From assembly GCF_900110705.1 (NCBI RefSeq), contig NZ_FOEJ01000003.1, positions 248,001 through 312,000 of the forward strand: a stretch of DNA of 64,000 nt, given 5' to 3'. The notes beneath the pieces were generated by a model. It was not told the DNA's origin, searched no databases, and saw only the letters and a program-made list of their open reading frames with translations. This stretch comes from Loktanella sp. DSM 29012 (GTDB lineage: Bacteria > Pseudomonadota > Alphaproteobacteria > Rhodobacterales > Rhodobacteraceae). Within the stretch, counting starts at the first letter, position 1. Each line of letters opens with the position of its first letter. The position numbers were made by a program, and so were the translations under genes. Of the stretch, positions 44,408-53,997 are shown one piece after another.

Positions 44408-46402
44408 TCAAACAACAATCGGTGCGAGGTCGAAGAAATCGCGATATGCGTTGTCCAGATCCGCTGCTGTGGCATAGGACGTGGTGCCGTTGCCCTCTGC
44501 GTCGTATTCGGTCACTCGGAACTGCCAGCTGTTGCTTTCGTTGCCGTCGAACTGAACCCGCGCTGTCTTGGCGTTTGCATCGTCGAACAGGACCAGGATT
44601 TCATCGCCTGTGTCGTATGTCGTCAGCTTGGAGTCGACCCGACCTGCGTCGTCATGCTGAATCTCGATCATGTCCCATTTGAACCCGGTGCCGTCGGCGC
44701 TGATGTCGGTGGTGACACGGCTCGCGATGTCACCGTCCTCGGCATAGGTCTGGACCACCTGCTTGTCGTTGCTCAGCGTCTTTGACACCTCGGACAGATA
44801 CAGCTCACCACCCGAATCTTCGGCATATGTCTTGGACAGTTCAGCCACAAAGATACCCGTACCGCTGGCCGGGCCGTCCTGCGTTGTCGAAACCGCCGTC
44901 AACTCGCCGTCTGTATAGGTGTAGCTGGTCGATTTGACGTTGCCGTTGTCGTAGGTGGTCTGATGCTGCGTCAGGTTGCCCGCCGCGTCATAGGTTTTCG
45001 CCACTTCGGACCAGGATTTTGTGCTGTCCGTGCCGCTGGCATCCGTCACGACCGAAGACGTGCGCAGGCCGGTGGTGGTGTCAAAGCTGTTGACCGAAGT
45101 CACGCCGTCGTCCTTGACCAATGTGGTCGCGGACAGGTCGCCGTCCGCGTCATAATCACGGGTGATCGTGGCAAAGGATTTGCTGTCGGACACATCGGCA
45201 CGGACGTATTGCGCGATGGAACCATCCTCGTTGTAGGTCCGGCTGATCGTGTCGCTGTTGTCCATCGTCGTGACCGACGAAATGCGGTCGCCATCGGCGG
45301 CATAGGTGGTCACGATGCTGTCGTAGGACCGTGTATCCGCTGCCGTGCCGTCTGCACCATCGGTGAATTCATGACGGCTCAGGACACCCTCGGTATAGGT
45401 CTTGGTCACGCTGGTGCCGTTGTCATAGACGATCGCATCGCCCGTCTTTTCGCCGCCCGCAAAGGTCACGGTCTTGCTGGCCCATGCTTCGGCTGCGCCA
45501 TCCGTCGAACTGTCGGTCAGCGTGGTCGAGGTTAGTGCACCCGCGACATAGGTATCCAGCTGAACGACGCCATCAACATCGGTTTTTTCGTCAGACAACA
45601 TCACGCCTGCCGCGTCGAATGTCTGCGTCCGGCTGCTGCCGTCGTCATTGACCTGTGCGCGCGAGATGACATTGCCGTCCGCATTCATCGTCTCGGTGAT
45701 CGAGAGCCAGGAATAGGCATTACCCAGATCGCTCTGAACTGCGCCCGTCATGTAGGTGGTGCCGTCCGTGGTGGCATAGGTTTCAACTCGTTCCAGCCCG
45801 TTGTCATAGTCATAGGTGATCTGTTGGACGTTCCCGTCGCTATCGTAATCGGTCGTGATCGTGCTGTAGCTGGACGTATTGTCGTCGCCAGTACCATCCG
45901 TCCGAACGCGCTGGATCAGCGTGCCGTCTGCCGCCGTCGTTTCCTGCACGGACGATCCGTCGTCCAGTTGCGTCAGAACCGTCGTGCGACCGGTTTCCGT
46001 GTCCAGTGTCGTGGAGATGGTGGACCAGTCATCTTGGCTGGGGTCAGCGTCGGTGCGCAGCGTCGATACCACGGTACCTGACGCGTCATAGGTATCGACG
46101 ACCGACTGACCGTTATCGAAATTCGTCGTCTTGGTCACGGGCAGCGATGCGCCTGACGAGGTATCGTAGATCACCTCGATGCTGGACCAGCTGTTGACGT
46201 TTTGCGCATCGACAGACAGCCGGCGTGTCAGACCGATGTCGTCACGGTCATCGGTGATGACCAGACCGGACGTCGGTTTCGACGACACGTCATAGGTCGT
46301 CGTGCGGCTGGTTTCGATCCCGTCGGTCCGTGTGATGACGATAGTGTTCCAGTTGGACAGGTTGTCCGGGTCGGTGCGGGTTTCAGTGGTAATGGTTGGC
46401 AT
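44408..46402 (-). CDS. Large protein of degenerate YD-like repeats, function unknown
   Basis: The 664-residue acidic protein contains no cysteine and is nearly all repeats. About eleven units of 46-60 residues follow one pattern: an aromatic entry (SW-S-I), then TYDADGN, a Thr/Ser strand, D-N-G, a second TYDADG-type turn and a closing V-TD. Examples start at residues with NSWSSIEVIYD, TSSYSTITTDYD and TKSWSEVAKTYD. The pattern recalls YD/RHS repeats but lacks their core and toxin domains. No signal peptide is visible; the last ~25 residues (DLDNAYRDFFDLAPIVV) are not repeat and might be a secretion or anchoring signal. The start at 46402 follows GAGGAG by six bases. It has its own convergent terminator and no secretion genes nearby. 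Confidence 0.8.
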   Translation of the reverse strand: MPTITTETRTDPDNLSNWNTIVITRTDGIETSRTTTYDVSSKPTSGLVITDDRDDIGLTRRLSVDAQNVNSWSSIEVIYDTSSGASLPVTKTTNFDNGQSVVDTYDASGTVVSTLRTDADPSQDDWSTISTTLDTETGRTTVLTQLDDGSSVQETTAADGTLIQRVRTDGTGDDNTSSYSTITTDYDSDGNVQQITYDYDNGLERVETYATTDGTTYMTGAVQSDLGNAYSWLSITETMNADGNVISRAQVNDDGSSRTQTFDAAGVMLSDEKTDVDGVVQLDTYVAGALTSTTLTDSSTDGAAEAWASKTVTFAGGEKTGDAIVYDNGTSVTKTYTEGVLSRHEFTDGADGTAADTRSYDSIVTTYAADGDRISSVTTMDNSDTISRTYNEDGSIAQYVRADVSDSKSFATITRDYDADGDLSATTLVKDDGVTSVNSFDTTTGLRTSSVVTDASGTDSTKSWSEVAKTYDAAGNLTQHQTTYDNGNVKSTSYTYTDGELTAVSTTQDGPASGTGIFVAELSKTYAEDSGGELYLSEVSKTLSNDKQVVQTYAEDGDIASRVTTDISADGTGFKWDMIEIQHDDAGRVDSKLTTYDTGDEILVLFDDANAKTARVQFDGNESNSWQFRVTEYDAEGNGTTSYATAADLDNAYRDFFDLAPIVV

Positions 46403-46563
46403 TTTCAGCTCCTCGATCAAATCCTCGAGAGCCCGGATAGGTGTCAAATGTGTTCTGATTTGGAAAACATTAATGATTAATTTCGTTCATTGGTCACGGC
46501 ACGCCGGGTGATCTGCCACAATCCGTGGCATTGCAGTGGCAACGTCCCCTGCCCCCGAAACGC

Positions 46564-46591
46564 AAAAGGCCCCGCAAATTGCGGGGCCTTT
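46564..46591 (-). terminator. Terminator of tsf
   Basis: An exact stem AAAGGCCCCGCA / TGCGGGGCCTTT with a very short loop ends the rpsB-tsf transcript and supplies T residues on the minus strand. Confidence 0.85.
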
Positions 46592-46610
46592 CGTCAGATC
46601 CCGAATGGGA

Positions 46611-47483
46611 TCACTTGTTCATCTTGGCCACTTCTGCGGCAAAGTCTTCTTTTTCGACTTCGATGCCTTCGCCGACTTCCAGGCGCTGGAAACCGGTGAT
46701 GGTCACGCCGGCCTCTTCGGCGGCCTTGGCCACGGTCAGGTCGGGGTTTACGACGAATGCCTGACCCAGCAGCGTGGATTCAGCCAGGAATTTCGCCATG
46801 CGGCCGACGATCATCTTTTCGATGACGGCCTCGGGCTTGCCGGATTCGCGCGCGATGTCCATCTGGACCTGCTTTTCCTTTTCGACGATCGCCGGGTCCA
46901 GATCAGCCTCGCTCAGAGCGGCAGGGTTCGCAGCGGCAATGTGCATCGCGACCTGACGGCCGAACGCCTCGTTGTCGCCGTCCATGGCCACCAGAACGCC
47001 GATGCTGCCCATGCCGGGTGCAACCGAGTTGTGGACATAGGACACGACGGTGCTGCCGTTGACGGTCGCCATGCGACGCACGGACATGTTTTCACCGATC
47101 ACGGCGACGGCGTCGGTCACTGTCTGCTCGACGGTCTTGCCATCGACCACGGTTGCCTTCAGCGCGTCGACGTCATCGACGGTCACGGCTGCCGTTGCGA
47201 TCTTGCCGACCATTTTCTGGAAATCAGCGTTCTTTGCGACAAAATCGGTTTCCGAATTCACTTCGACGGCGACGCCCTTGCCACCTTCGGTTGCCACGGC
47301 AACCAGACCTTCGGCGGCGGTACGGCCGGATTTCTTGGCGGCCTTGGCCAGACCCTTGGTGCGCAGCCAGTCAACCGCGGCTTCCATGTCGCCGTTGGTT
47401 TCGGTCAGCGCCTTCTTGGCGTCCATCATGCCCGCGCCAGTCGTGTCGCGAAGCTCTTTTACCTGTGCTGCAGTAACAGCCAT
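46611..47483 (-). CDS. tsf: Translation elongation factor Ts
   Basis: The 290-residue nucleotide-exchange factor for EF-Tu starts [26 protein letters not shown], with the conserved TDFVAKN motif in [14 protein letters not shown] and the C-terminal core. The start at 47483 matches the family; the longer frame runs into the rpsB-tsf spacer. It lies downstream of rpsB as in most bacteria. Confidence 0.97.
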   Translation of the reverse strand: MAVTAAQVKELRDTTGAGMMDAKKALTETNGDMEAAVDWLRTKGLAKAAKKSGRTAAEGLVAVATEGGKGVAVEVNSETDFVAKNADFQKMVGKIATAAVTVDDVDALKATVVDGKTVEQTVTDAVAVIGENMSVRRMATVNGSTVVSYVHNSVAPGMGSIGVLVAMDGDNEAFGRQVAMHIAAANPAALSEADLDPAIVEKEKQVQMDIARESGKPEAVIEKMIVGRMAKFLAESTLLGQAFVVNPDLTVAKAAEEAGVTITGFQRLEVGEGIEVEKEDFAAEVAKMNK

Positions 47484-47565
47484 GATCATTCTCCTGATAT
47501 ATTCGGGACCGGGCCAGGGCGTGCGCACAGCACGGCCCGGGCCCTGGGTCTGGTGCAGGTTGTCT

Positions 47566-47588
47566 CACCCGGGCATGACGCCCGGGTG
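47566..47588 (-). promoter_or_regulatory. Intercistronic hairpin after rpsB
   Basis: A perfect nine-bp stem CACCCGGGC / GCCCGGGTG begins ten bases past the rpsB stop. A second GC-rich fold (GGGCCGTG region, about 47505-47545) lies before tsf. They could set the ratio of S2 to EF-Ts or protect the message. Confidence 0.55.
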
Positions 47589-47597
47589 ACGCAAGGC

Positions 47598-48389
47598 TCA
47601 GGCCTCTGCGGCAGCTTCTTCGCTGGCGGCGGCAGCTGCGGCAGCATCTTCTTCTGCCATCAGCTCTTCCATGGCACCCATGTCGACGCCTGCTGCACCC
47701 AACTGGGCCTGCATACCGTCAAGGGCGGCACGGGCGGCCAGATCACAGTACAGCTGGATCGCGCGGGCTGCGTCGTCGTTGCCGGGGATGACATAGTCGA
47801 CACCCTTGGGCGAGCAGTTGGTGTCAACGACAGCAACCACGGGGATACCCAGTTTCTGTGCTTCGAGGATGGCGAGGTCTTCCTTGTTGACGTCGATGAC
47901 GAACAACAGGTCGGGCACGCCGCCCATTTCGCGGATACCGCCCAGCGAGGCTTGCAGTTTGCCCTGCTCACGCTCCATGCCCAGACGCTCTTTCTTGGTC
48001 AGACCGGCAAAGCCGTTCTCGGAGGCTTCGTCGATCTGCTTCAGACGGTTGATCGACTGGGACACGGTCTGCCAGTTGGTCAGCGTGCCGCCCAGCCAGC
48101 GGTGGTTCATGTAGAACTGCGCGGATTTCTCTGCGGCGTCCTTGATGGGGTTCTGTGCCTGACGCTTGGTGCCGACGAACAGCACGCGGCCGCCCTTGGC
48201 GACGGTGTCGCGCACGACTTGCAGCGCCTGGTCCAGCATCGGGACGGTCTGCGTCAGGTCCATGATGTGAATGCCGTTGCGTGCGCCATAAATGAAGGGC
48301 GACATGCGCGGGTTCCAGCGTGCGGTCTGGTGGCCGAAGTGAACGCCAGCTTCCAGCAGCTGACGCATGGAGAACTCGGGAAGAGCCAT
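47598..48389 (-). CDS. rpsB: 30S ribosomal protein S2
   Basis: The 263-residue ribosomal protein has all S2 landmarks: [41 protein letters not shown] and [11 protein letters not shown]. The C-terminus has an alanine/glutamate-rich tail ([18 protein letters not shown]) usual in this group. The start at 48389 matches relatives. Confidence 0.97.
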   Translation of the reverse strand: MALPEFSMRQLLEAGVHFGHQTARWNPRMSPFIYGARNGIHIMDLTQTVPMLDQALQVVRDTVAKGGRVLFVGTKRQAQNPIKDAAEKSAQFYMNHRWLGGTLTNWQTVSQSINRLKQIDEASENGFAGLTKKERLGMEREQGKLQASLGGIREMGGVPDLLFVIDVNKEDLAILEAQKLGIPVVAVVDTNCSPKGVDYVIPGNDDAARAIQLYCDLAARAALDGMQAQLGAAGVDMGAMEELMAEEDAAAAAAASEEAAAEA

Positions 48390-48507
48390 GGTCTTATCCT
48401 TTTCCGGTTTAGCCTCAGCGGGGGTATCAGACCGAATGGTCCAACCGGTGGATCGTTTGGGATTTCTCCCCAACCGACCCGCCCCCGCCTGCGGGATACG
48501 TGCGCGT

Positions 48508-48536
48508 CCCTTAGTGGGCTTTGCGACGCAATGCAA
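48508..48536 (-). promoter_or_regulatory. Probable rpsB promoter
   Basis: On the minus strand TTGCAT and TAAGGG are spaced 17 bases in the gap between the HupE-like gene and rpsB. The leader to the rpsB start would be about 110 bases and contains GC-rich inverted segments that could fold. Confidence 0.5.
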
Positions 48537-48563
48537 GCGGGGATGGGCCGCGTGTGGCGCGGA

Positions 48564-49898
48564 TTACAGGAACACGCGCTCGATCGTCCAGTAAATCGCC
48601 ACCAGCGCGATCAGGACCGACGCAGGTTGCGCCACGACATCCGAATAGCTGTCATAGCGCCCGACGTTCACGGCCACCGCACACAGGCCCAGCAGCACGG
48701 CGAATGTCGCCATCACGGGCAGCAGGTCACCGGTCCAGCCCGGCGCATAGGCCGCCAGCGGCACCAGCATGGCCAGCAGCACGACCACCGCCACCAGATA
48801 GGCCGCCGCCGCCGTGATGCTGCGCGTGCCAGCCGCACTGTATTCCTGCGCCTTGTAGACGCAGAGGAAGGCCACGGCGATCACGGACAACTGCCCGATC
48901 TCGACCCCGATGTTGAACCCGATCAGCGCAGGCACGAACTGGCCCTCGGGCAATCCGAATTCTGCCAATACGGATGCAAAACCCAACCCATGCAGCAGAC
49001 CAAAGCCGAAAATGATGACCGGCCGCCAGGGCGACAGCCCGCGCGAAAACAGGTTTTCGATCGCGACATAGGCAATGGACAGCGCGATCAGCGGCTCCAC
49101 GATGCTGGCAGGCACGGTGACATAGCCCAGTGCGGCAAGCGCCAGCGTGATCGTATGCGCCAGCGTAAAGGCCGACACCTGCCACAGCAGCGGTGCCAGC
49201 CGGGTAGACAGGAAAAACAGCCCCAACACGAACAGGATATGGTCCAGACCGAGCGGCACGATGTGATCGAACCCGGTGGGAATATAGCTGAAAAACGTGG
49301 CCATCGTCCCTTTGGCGTTGCCACCGCCCAACGCGATCACATCCGACGTGGCCCCGCCCTGCAGAAACGCGTCATAGGGTTGATCCACCCCCTGCTGCCG
49401 CAGCACCAGCCCGCCGTAGCTGCGATCCCAGCCGACGGTGACGCTGTCCGCACCCGCAGGCAGATCGGCTGTGAACACAAAGGTCGATACGCGCGGCACC
49501 TCTGAGTCATCCACCGGTTCCGTCGTCACCGATTCCAGCGCAAGCGGCAGCGCCTGTCCGTCCGCCAACACCATGATTCCCTCGGCCATGGTGGGGAAAA
49601 ACGCCGTGAATTCTGCCGCGATCTCTTGTGGTGGCAGCGCGCGCAGCGCGTCATAGCGCGCGGCCTGCGGGGCGGTGTCGGTATCCGTGACCGCGCTCTT
49701 GTCGATCCCAGCCAGAAAACCCTCGATGTTGGCATCGACCGAAAAGGTCAGCCTGTCACCATTGCGCGTCATGTCCGCAATGGCAGGCAGCACCTCGTGG
49801 GCGCGCAGCGGTGACGCCAGCGTGATGAACACCAGCGCCAGACTTGACAACAAGCCCAGAAACAACACCCTCGGGCCAGTAAATAAGGAACTCGTCAT
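48564..49898 (-). CDS. HupE/UreJ-family membrane protein with exported N-terminal domain
   Basis: The 444-residue protein has a signal peptide (about residues 1-35, ending ASPLRAHE), a periplasmic domain of ~170 residues, and a C-terminal HupE/UreJ-2 type membrane domain of about seven helices with the conserved histidines in GFDHIVPLGLDHILFVLG and FTLAHTITL. The family is thought to move nickel, cobalt or copper, but the metal here is unknown. The start codon at 49898 overlaps that of the divergent DUF4198 gene. A GTG start ten codons later is an alternative. Confidence 0.8.
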   Translation of the reverse strand: MTSSLFTGPRVLFLGLLSSLALVFITLASPLRAHEVLPAIADMTRNGDRLTFSVDANIEGFLAGIDKSAVTDTDTAPQAARYDALRALPPQEIAAEFTAFFPTMAEGIMVLADGQALPLALESVTTEPVDDSEVPRVSTFVFTADLPAGADSVTVGWDRSYGGLVLRQQGVDQPYDAFLQGGATSDVIALGGGNAKGTMATFFSYIPTGFDHIVPLGLDHILFVLGLFFLSTRLAPLLWQVSAFTLAHTITLALAALGYVTVPASIVEPLIALSIAYVAIENLFSRGLSPWRPVIIFGFGLLHGLGFASVLAEFGLPEGQFVPALIGFNIGVEIGQLSVIAVAFLCVYKAQEYSAAGTRSITAAAAYLVAVVVLLAMLVPLAAYAPGWTGDLLPVMATFAVLLGLCAVAVNVGRYDSYSDVVAQPASVLIALVAIYWTIERVFL

Positions 49899-50700
49899 GC
49901 GCAGTATCGTCCTCGCTCTTGCACTTATCGCCGGTCCGGTATCGGCCCACGAACTCTGGCTCGAGCCAGAGGATTTCACCATAGCGCCCGAAGCTACGAT
50001 GACGGTCGAGATTGTCAACGGCTCGGACTTCGTCGGGCAGTCATTGCCCTATCTGCCGCAGCGGTTTGCCGCATTCATGAACTTTACACCAGAGGGGGCA
50101 TCGAACGTGCCGGGCCGGATCGGCGACCAACCCGCCGTCCAGTCCCAGCCCCCGGCCGAAGGGCTGAACGTGCTGGCCTATCAGTCACGCGAGAATCTGG
50201 TGACATACGATGACTGGCAAACGATCCTCGATTTTGTCGAACACAAGGACCTGACGGGCTTTCTCGAGGCGCATGCCGCACGCGGTTTTGCCCAAGAGCC
50301 GTTTACCGAAGTCTATTCGCGTTATTCCAAATCACTGATCGGCGTGGGGAATGCCCAAGGGTCCGACCAGCGCACCGGGCTGGAAACCGAAATCGTGGCC
50401 CTGACCAACCCCTACACAGACGATCTGTCGGACGGGATGCGGTTTCAGTTGTGGTATCGTGATGCGCCCCGCGCCAACGTCCGGTTCGAGGTGTTCGACC
50501 GCGCCCCTGACGGCAGCGTGACACAGAAATTCTATGTCACCGATGCGCAGGGCATGGTCAGTGTTCCGGTCCAGCCCGGTCATGACTACATGGCCGATGC
50601 GGTGCTGATCCGCGAACCCAGCCCGCAACTGGCCGAGGCAAACAACGCCGCGTGGGAAACGCTCTGGGCAAACATGACATGGGGCATTCCCGCGCCCTGA
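49897..50700 (+). CDS. DUF4198 domain protein, exported
   Basis: The 267-residue periplasmic protein has a signal peptide (MRSIVLALALIAGPVSAHE) and the DUF4198 pattern HELWLEPEDF...VQPGHDYMADAVLIREP. Its mature N-terminal His-Glu could bind metal, as in related NikK-like proteins. AAGGAA six bases before the ATG fixes the start firmly. It is divergent from the HupE-like gene with overlapping start codons, which supports a shared role in metal handling. Confidence 0.8.
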   Translation: MRSIVLALALIAGPVSAHELWLEPEDFTIAPEATMTVEIVNGSDFVGQSLPYLPQRFAAFMNFTPEGASNVPGRIGDQPAVQSQPPAEGLNVLAYQSRENLVTYDDWQTILDFVEHKDLTGFLEAHAARGFAQEPFTEVYSRYSKSLIGVGNAQGSDQRTGLETEIVALTNPYTDDLSDGMRFQLWYRDAPRANVRFEVFDRAPDGSVTQKFYVTDAQGMVSVPVQPGHDYMADAVLIREPSPQLAEANNAAWETLWANMTWGIPAP

Positions 50701-50739
50701 CGGCTTGCGCATGTCTGCTGCCCGCGCCACAAGCGGGAC

Positions 50740-51633
50740 ATGACACAGACACCTGACATCCTGTGCATCGGTTCCGTCCTGTGGGACGTGATCGGTCGCA
50801 CCGCCAGCCACATGCGCGCCGGGTCCGATGTGCCCGGCCGCATCAGCCGCATCCCCGGTGGCGTCGCCATGAATATCGCGATGACGCTGAAACGCTTTGG
50901 CCTGCAACCGGCCCTGTTGTCGGTGGTCGGACGTGATGCACAGGGCAACGCCCTGATCGACGAGGCGCAATCGCTGGGATTGATCTGCGATCACCTCTAC
51001 CGATCCGATGATCTGCCCACCGACATCTACATGGCGATCGAGGCCGCCAACGGCCTGATCGCCGCCATCGCGGATGCCCATTCGCTCGAGGCTGCGGGGG
51101 ACAAGATCCTGCGCCCACTCGCTGACGGCAGGCTGGGCAGTGCAGATGCGCCCTTTGCCGGGTCCATCGCACTGGACGGCAACCTGACCGAAGAGTTGTT
51201 GCGCACCATCGCCACATCACCGCTGTTCGCTGCTGCTGACCTGCGCGTGGCCCCTGCTTCGCCGGGCAAGGCTGAACGCCTGCTGGCCCTGATCGGACAT
51301 CCGTCCGCCACGCTTTATGTCAACCTCGAAGAGGCGGGGCTGCTGTGCCAGACCGAATTTGACGACAGCGCAGCCGCTGCCCGCGCCCTGATCGCCCGTG
51401 GCGCGCATCGTGTGCTGGTCACCGACGGCGGCGATGCCGCATCCGAGGCGCTGGGCGGAGATGTGATCACCGCAGCCCCGCCACCCGTCCTCGTCACCCG
51501 CGTGACGGGCGCTGGCGACACCTTCATGGCCGCGCATATCGCGTCCGAACGGCAGGGCCTTGACCGTCCTGCCTCACTTGCCCGCGCGCTCCAGGCCGCG
51601 GCGACCTACGTTTCCGGAGACACCCCCCTATGA
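50740..51633 (+). CDS. psuK: PfkB-family kinase, probable pseudouridine kinase
   Basis: The 297-residue sugar/nucleoside kinase has PfkB signatures: GGVAMNIAMTLKRFG near the N-terminus and VTGAGDTFMAAH with the catalytic Asp near the C-terminus. Because psuG follows with a four-base overlap, it most likely phosphorylates pseudouridine to pseudouridine 5'-phosphate. Confidence 0.86.
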   Translation: MTQTPDILCIGSVLWDVIGRTASHMRAGSDVPGRISRIPGGVAMNIAMTLKRFGLQPALLSVVGRDAQGNALIDEAQSLGLICDHLYRSDDLPTDIYMAIEAANGLIAAIADAHSLEAAGDKILRPLADGRLGSADAPFAGSIALDGNLTEELLRTIATSPLFAAADLRVAPASPGKAERLLALIGHPSATLYVNLEEAGLLCQTEFDDSAAAARALIARGAHRVLVTDGGDAASEALGGDVITAAPPPVLVTRVTGAGDTFMAAHIASERQGLDRPASLARALQAAATYVSGDTPL

Positions 51634-52541
51634 CATCCCCCATCCCCATGACCTATTCCGCCGAGGTCGCCGCCGCACTGGAGGCCGGCACACCGCTGGT
51701 CGCACTCGAAAGCACGATCATCACGCACGGGATGCCGTTTCCGCAGAACGTCGAAACCGCGCGTCTGGTCGAACAGGACGTGCGCGACGCAGGCGCCACA
51801 CCCGCGACCATCGCGGTGCTGGACGGCACATTGCACATCGGGCTCGAGGATGCGGAACTGGACCAGCTGGGTCAGGCCGAAGGTGTCGCGAAACTGTCCC
51901 GCGCCGACCTGCCCGCCTGCATCGCACTGGGTGGCACCGGGGCCACGACGGTGGCGGCCACCATGATCGCGGCGCATCTGGCGGGGATCGCGGTGTTCGC
52001 CACAGGCGGTATCGGTGGCGTGCATCGCGGCTGGGAAACATCGCTAGATATTTCCGCAGACCTTCAGGAATTGGCGCAGACCCCCGTCACGGTCGTGGCT
52101 GCCGGGGCCAAGGCGATTCTCGATCTGCCCGCGACATTCGAGGTGCTCGAAACGCTGGGTGTGCCGGTCATCGCCTACGGTCAGGACCACCTGCCCGCCT
52201 TTTGGTCGGCCACGTCCGACATGGTGGCGCCCTTGCGCATGGACAGCGCGCGCGAAATCGCCACAGCGCAGGTGGTGCGCAACCGCATGGGCCTGCCCGG
52301 CGGCCAGCTAGTCTGCAACCCGATCCCGGCAGAGGCCGAAATTCCCGCAGAGACACTGGCACCGATCATTGCGCAGGCGCTGGCCGACGCACATGCCGAA
52401 GGCATCGCCGCCAAGGGCGTGACGCCTTTTCTGCTGGGTCGCATCTTGGAACTGACAGACGGTAAATCACTGGATGCGAATATCGCGCTGGTGCGCAACA
52501 ACGCGCGTCTTGCCGCCGCCATCGCGGCCCATCTCGTCTGA
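51630..52541 (+). CDS. psuG: Pseudouridine-5'-phosphate glycosidase
   Basis: The 303-residue enzyme splits the C-C bond of pseudouridine 5'-phosphate to uracil and ribose 5-phosphate. Conserved stretches are ALESTIITHGMPFPQN, FATGGIGGVHRG, and CNPIPAEAEIP. Translation may start at 51630 (overlapping psuK) or at 51648 (MTYSAEV). No pseudouridine transporter is adjacent. Confidence 0.94.
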   Translation: MTSPIPMTYSAEVAAALEAGTPLVALESTIITHGMPFPQNVETARLVEQDVRDAGATPATIAVLDGTLHIGLEDAELDQLGQAEGVAKLSRADLPACIALGGTGATTVAATMIAAHLAGIAVFATGGIGGVHRGWETSLDISADLQELAQTPVTVVAAGAKAILDLPATFEVLETLGVPVIAYGQDHLPAFWSATSDMVAPLRMDSAREIATAQVVRNRMGLPGGQLVCNPIPAEAEIPAETLAPIIAQALADAHAEGIAAKGVTPFLLGRILELTDGKSLDANIALVRNNARLAAAIAAHLV

Positions 52542-52678
52542 TCACTGCCAAGCCCGCAAGCAGCCTGCTGCGCGATCGTTCACCGGGATGGGCAATCGCG
52601 CTGCGATGGTTTGTGTCGCTTGTGCAGCAACAGGGTGCGGCATAAGTGTAGCGTATCCCCACATGCGGAAGGCGGACC

Positions 52679-53398
52679 ATGCCCCTCGACACCGATCCAC
52701 TGATCCAGCCACCTCGCAGACCGGGGATCATTGGTCGGCTGCGCAGCAATTTCATCGCAGGTCTGGTGATCATCGCCCCCATCGCGTTGACGCTGTGGCT
52801 GATCTATTCCGTGGTAGGTCTGATCGACGGCTGGGTCTGGCCGTTCGTGCCCGACCAGTATCAACCCAACGCGCTGCTGAACCGCTGGTTCGGATCGCCG
52901 GACGGGCCGCCGATCACGATGGACGTGCGCGGCGTGGGCGTCGTGATCTTTCTGGTGTTCACCGTCATCATCGGCTGGCTGGGCAAGGGATTCCTGGGCC
53001 GCAGCGTGCTGCGCATCGCCGAACGGCTGGTCGACCGGATGCCTGTCATCAGGTCCGTCTATAACGGTGCAAAACAGATCGCGGAAACCGTGTTTTCCCA
53101 GCGCGACACATCGTTCGATCAGGCCTGTCTGATCGAATACCCGCGCAAGGGTATCTGGGCCGTCGCCTTTGTTTCGACCGACGCCAAGGGTGAGGTGCAA
53201 ACGAAACTGCCCGGTGAGGATATCATCACCGTCTTTTTGCCGACCACCCCGAACCCCACCTCGGGTTTCCTGCTGTTCCTGCCGCGCCGCGACATCATCG
53301 TGCTGGACATGAGCGTCGAGGCCGCGGCCAAGCTCGTGATTTCGGCTGGTCTGGTCTATCCGCAGGACCTGCCGGTCAAACAGGCACCCGAAGCATGA
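52679..53398 (+). CDS. DUF502 family membrane protein
   Basis: The 239-residue protein has two clear transmembrane helices (FIAGLVIIAPIALTLWLIYSV at ~25-45; VGVVIFLVFTVIIGWLG at ~85-101) followed by a soluble domain with the family's PRKGIWAVAFVS and TTPNPTSGFLLFLP segments. Function is unknown. The next gene overlaps its stop as ATGA. Confidence 0.88.
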   Translation: MPLDTDPLIQPPRRPGIIGRLRSNFIAGLVIIAPIALTLWLIYSVVGLIDGWVWPFVPDQYQPNALLNRWFGSPDGPPITMDVRGVGVVIFLVFTVIIGWLGKGFLGRSVLRIAERLVDRMPVIRSVYNGAKQIAETVFSQRDTSFDQACLIEYPRKGIWAVAFVSTDAKGEVQTKLPGEDIITVFLPTTPNPTSGFLLFLPRRDIIVLDMSVEAAAKLVISAGLVYPQDLPVKQAPEA

Positions 53399-53997
53399 TT
53401 GCAGCCGCGCTGACCGGCTTTGCCACCGGGTTTTCGCTGATCCTCGCCATCGGAGCACAGAACGCATTCGTGTTGCGTCAGGGTCTGGCGCGTGCGCATG
53501 TGTTCTGGTTGTGCCTGCTGTGTGCGACCTCGGACGCGATCCTGATCAGCGCAGGCGTGTTGGGATTTGCCGCCATCACCGAAGCTTGGCCCGCATTGCC
53601 CCACGTCATGGCGCTGGCCGGGGCGGCATTTCTGTTTGTCTACGGTCTGACGCGGTTCATCGCGGCATGGCGTGGCGACTACGAAATGGTGCTGTCAGGC
53701 CGGACATTGGCGCTTTGGCCCACCTTGGCAACCGCTGCCGCCTTTACCTGGCTCAATCCCCACGTCTATCTGGATACGCTGGGGCTGGTCGGGGCCTATT
53801 CCACCAATTACCCCGCCTCTGTGGACAAGGCAGCATTCGGTGCTGGTGCGGTTCTGGCCTCTTATGTGTTTTTCTTTTCGCTTGGATACGGGGCCCGTTT
53901 CCTGCGTCCCGTGATGCAGTCCGCGCGCGCCTGGCGTATCCTGGATGCGTTGATCGGCCTTGTGATGTGGGCCTTGGCGATCAAGCTGATCAGTTGA
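53395..53997 (+). CDS. LysE/ArgO-type amino acid exporter
   Basis: The 200-residue protein has about six transmembrane helices with the family features GFATGFSLILAIGAQNAFVLRQGL and TWLNPHVYLDTLGLVGAYS. It resembles ArgO/LysE, which export arginine or lysine. Its last eight bases overlap the convergent patatin gene. Confidence 0.88.
   Translation: MIAAALTGFATGFSLILAIGAQNAFVLRQGLARAHVFWLCLLCATSDAILISAGVLGFAAITEAWPALPHVMALAGAAFLFVYGLTRFIAAWRGDYEMVLSGRTLALWPTLATAAAFTWLNPHVYLDTLGLVGAYSTNYPASVDKAAFGAGAVLASYVFFFSLGYGARFLRPVMQSARAWRILDALIGLVMWALAIKLIS

Noticed and set aside
46536-49505. A 989-codon plus-strand open frame
   Set aside because: It is antisense to tsf, rpsB and part of the HupE-like gene, all well recognised, and its residues show the low-complexity pattern of a mirror frame in GC-rich DNA.
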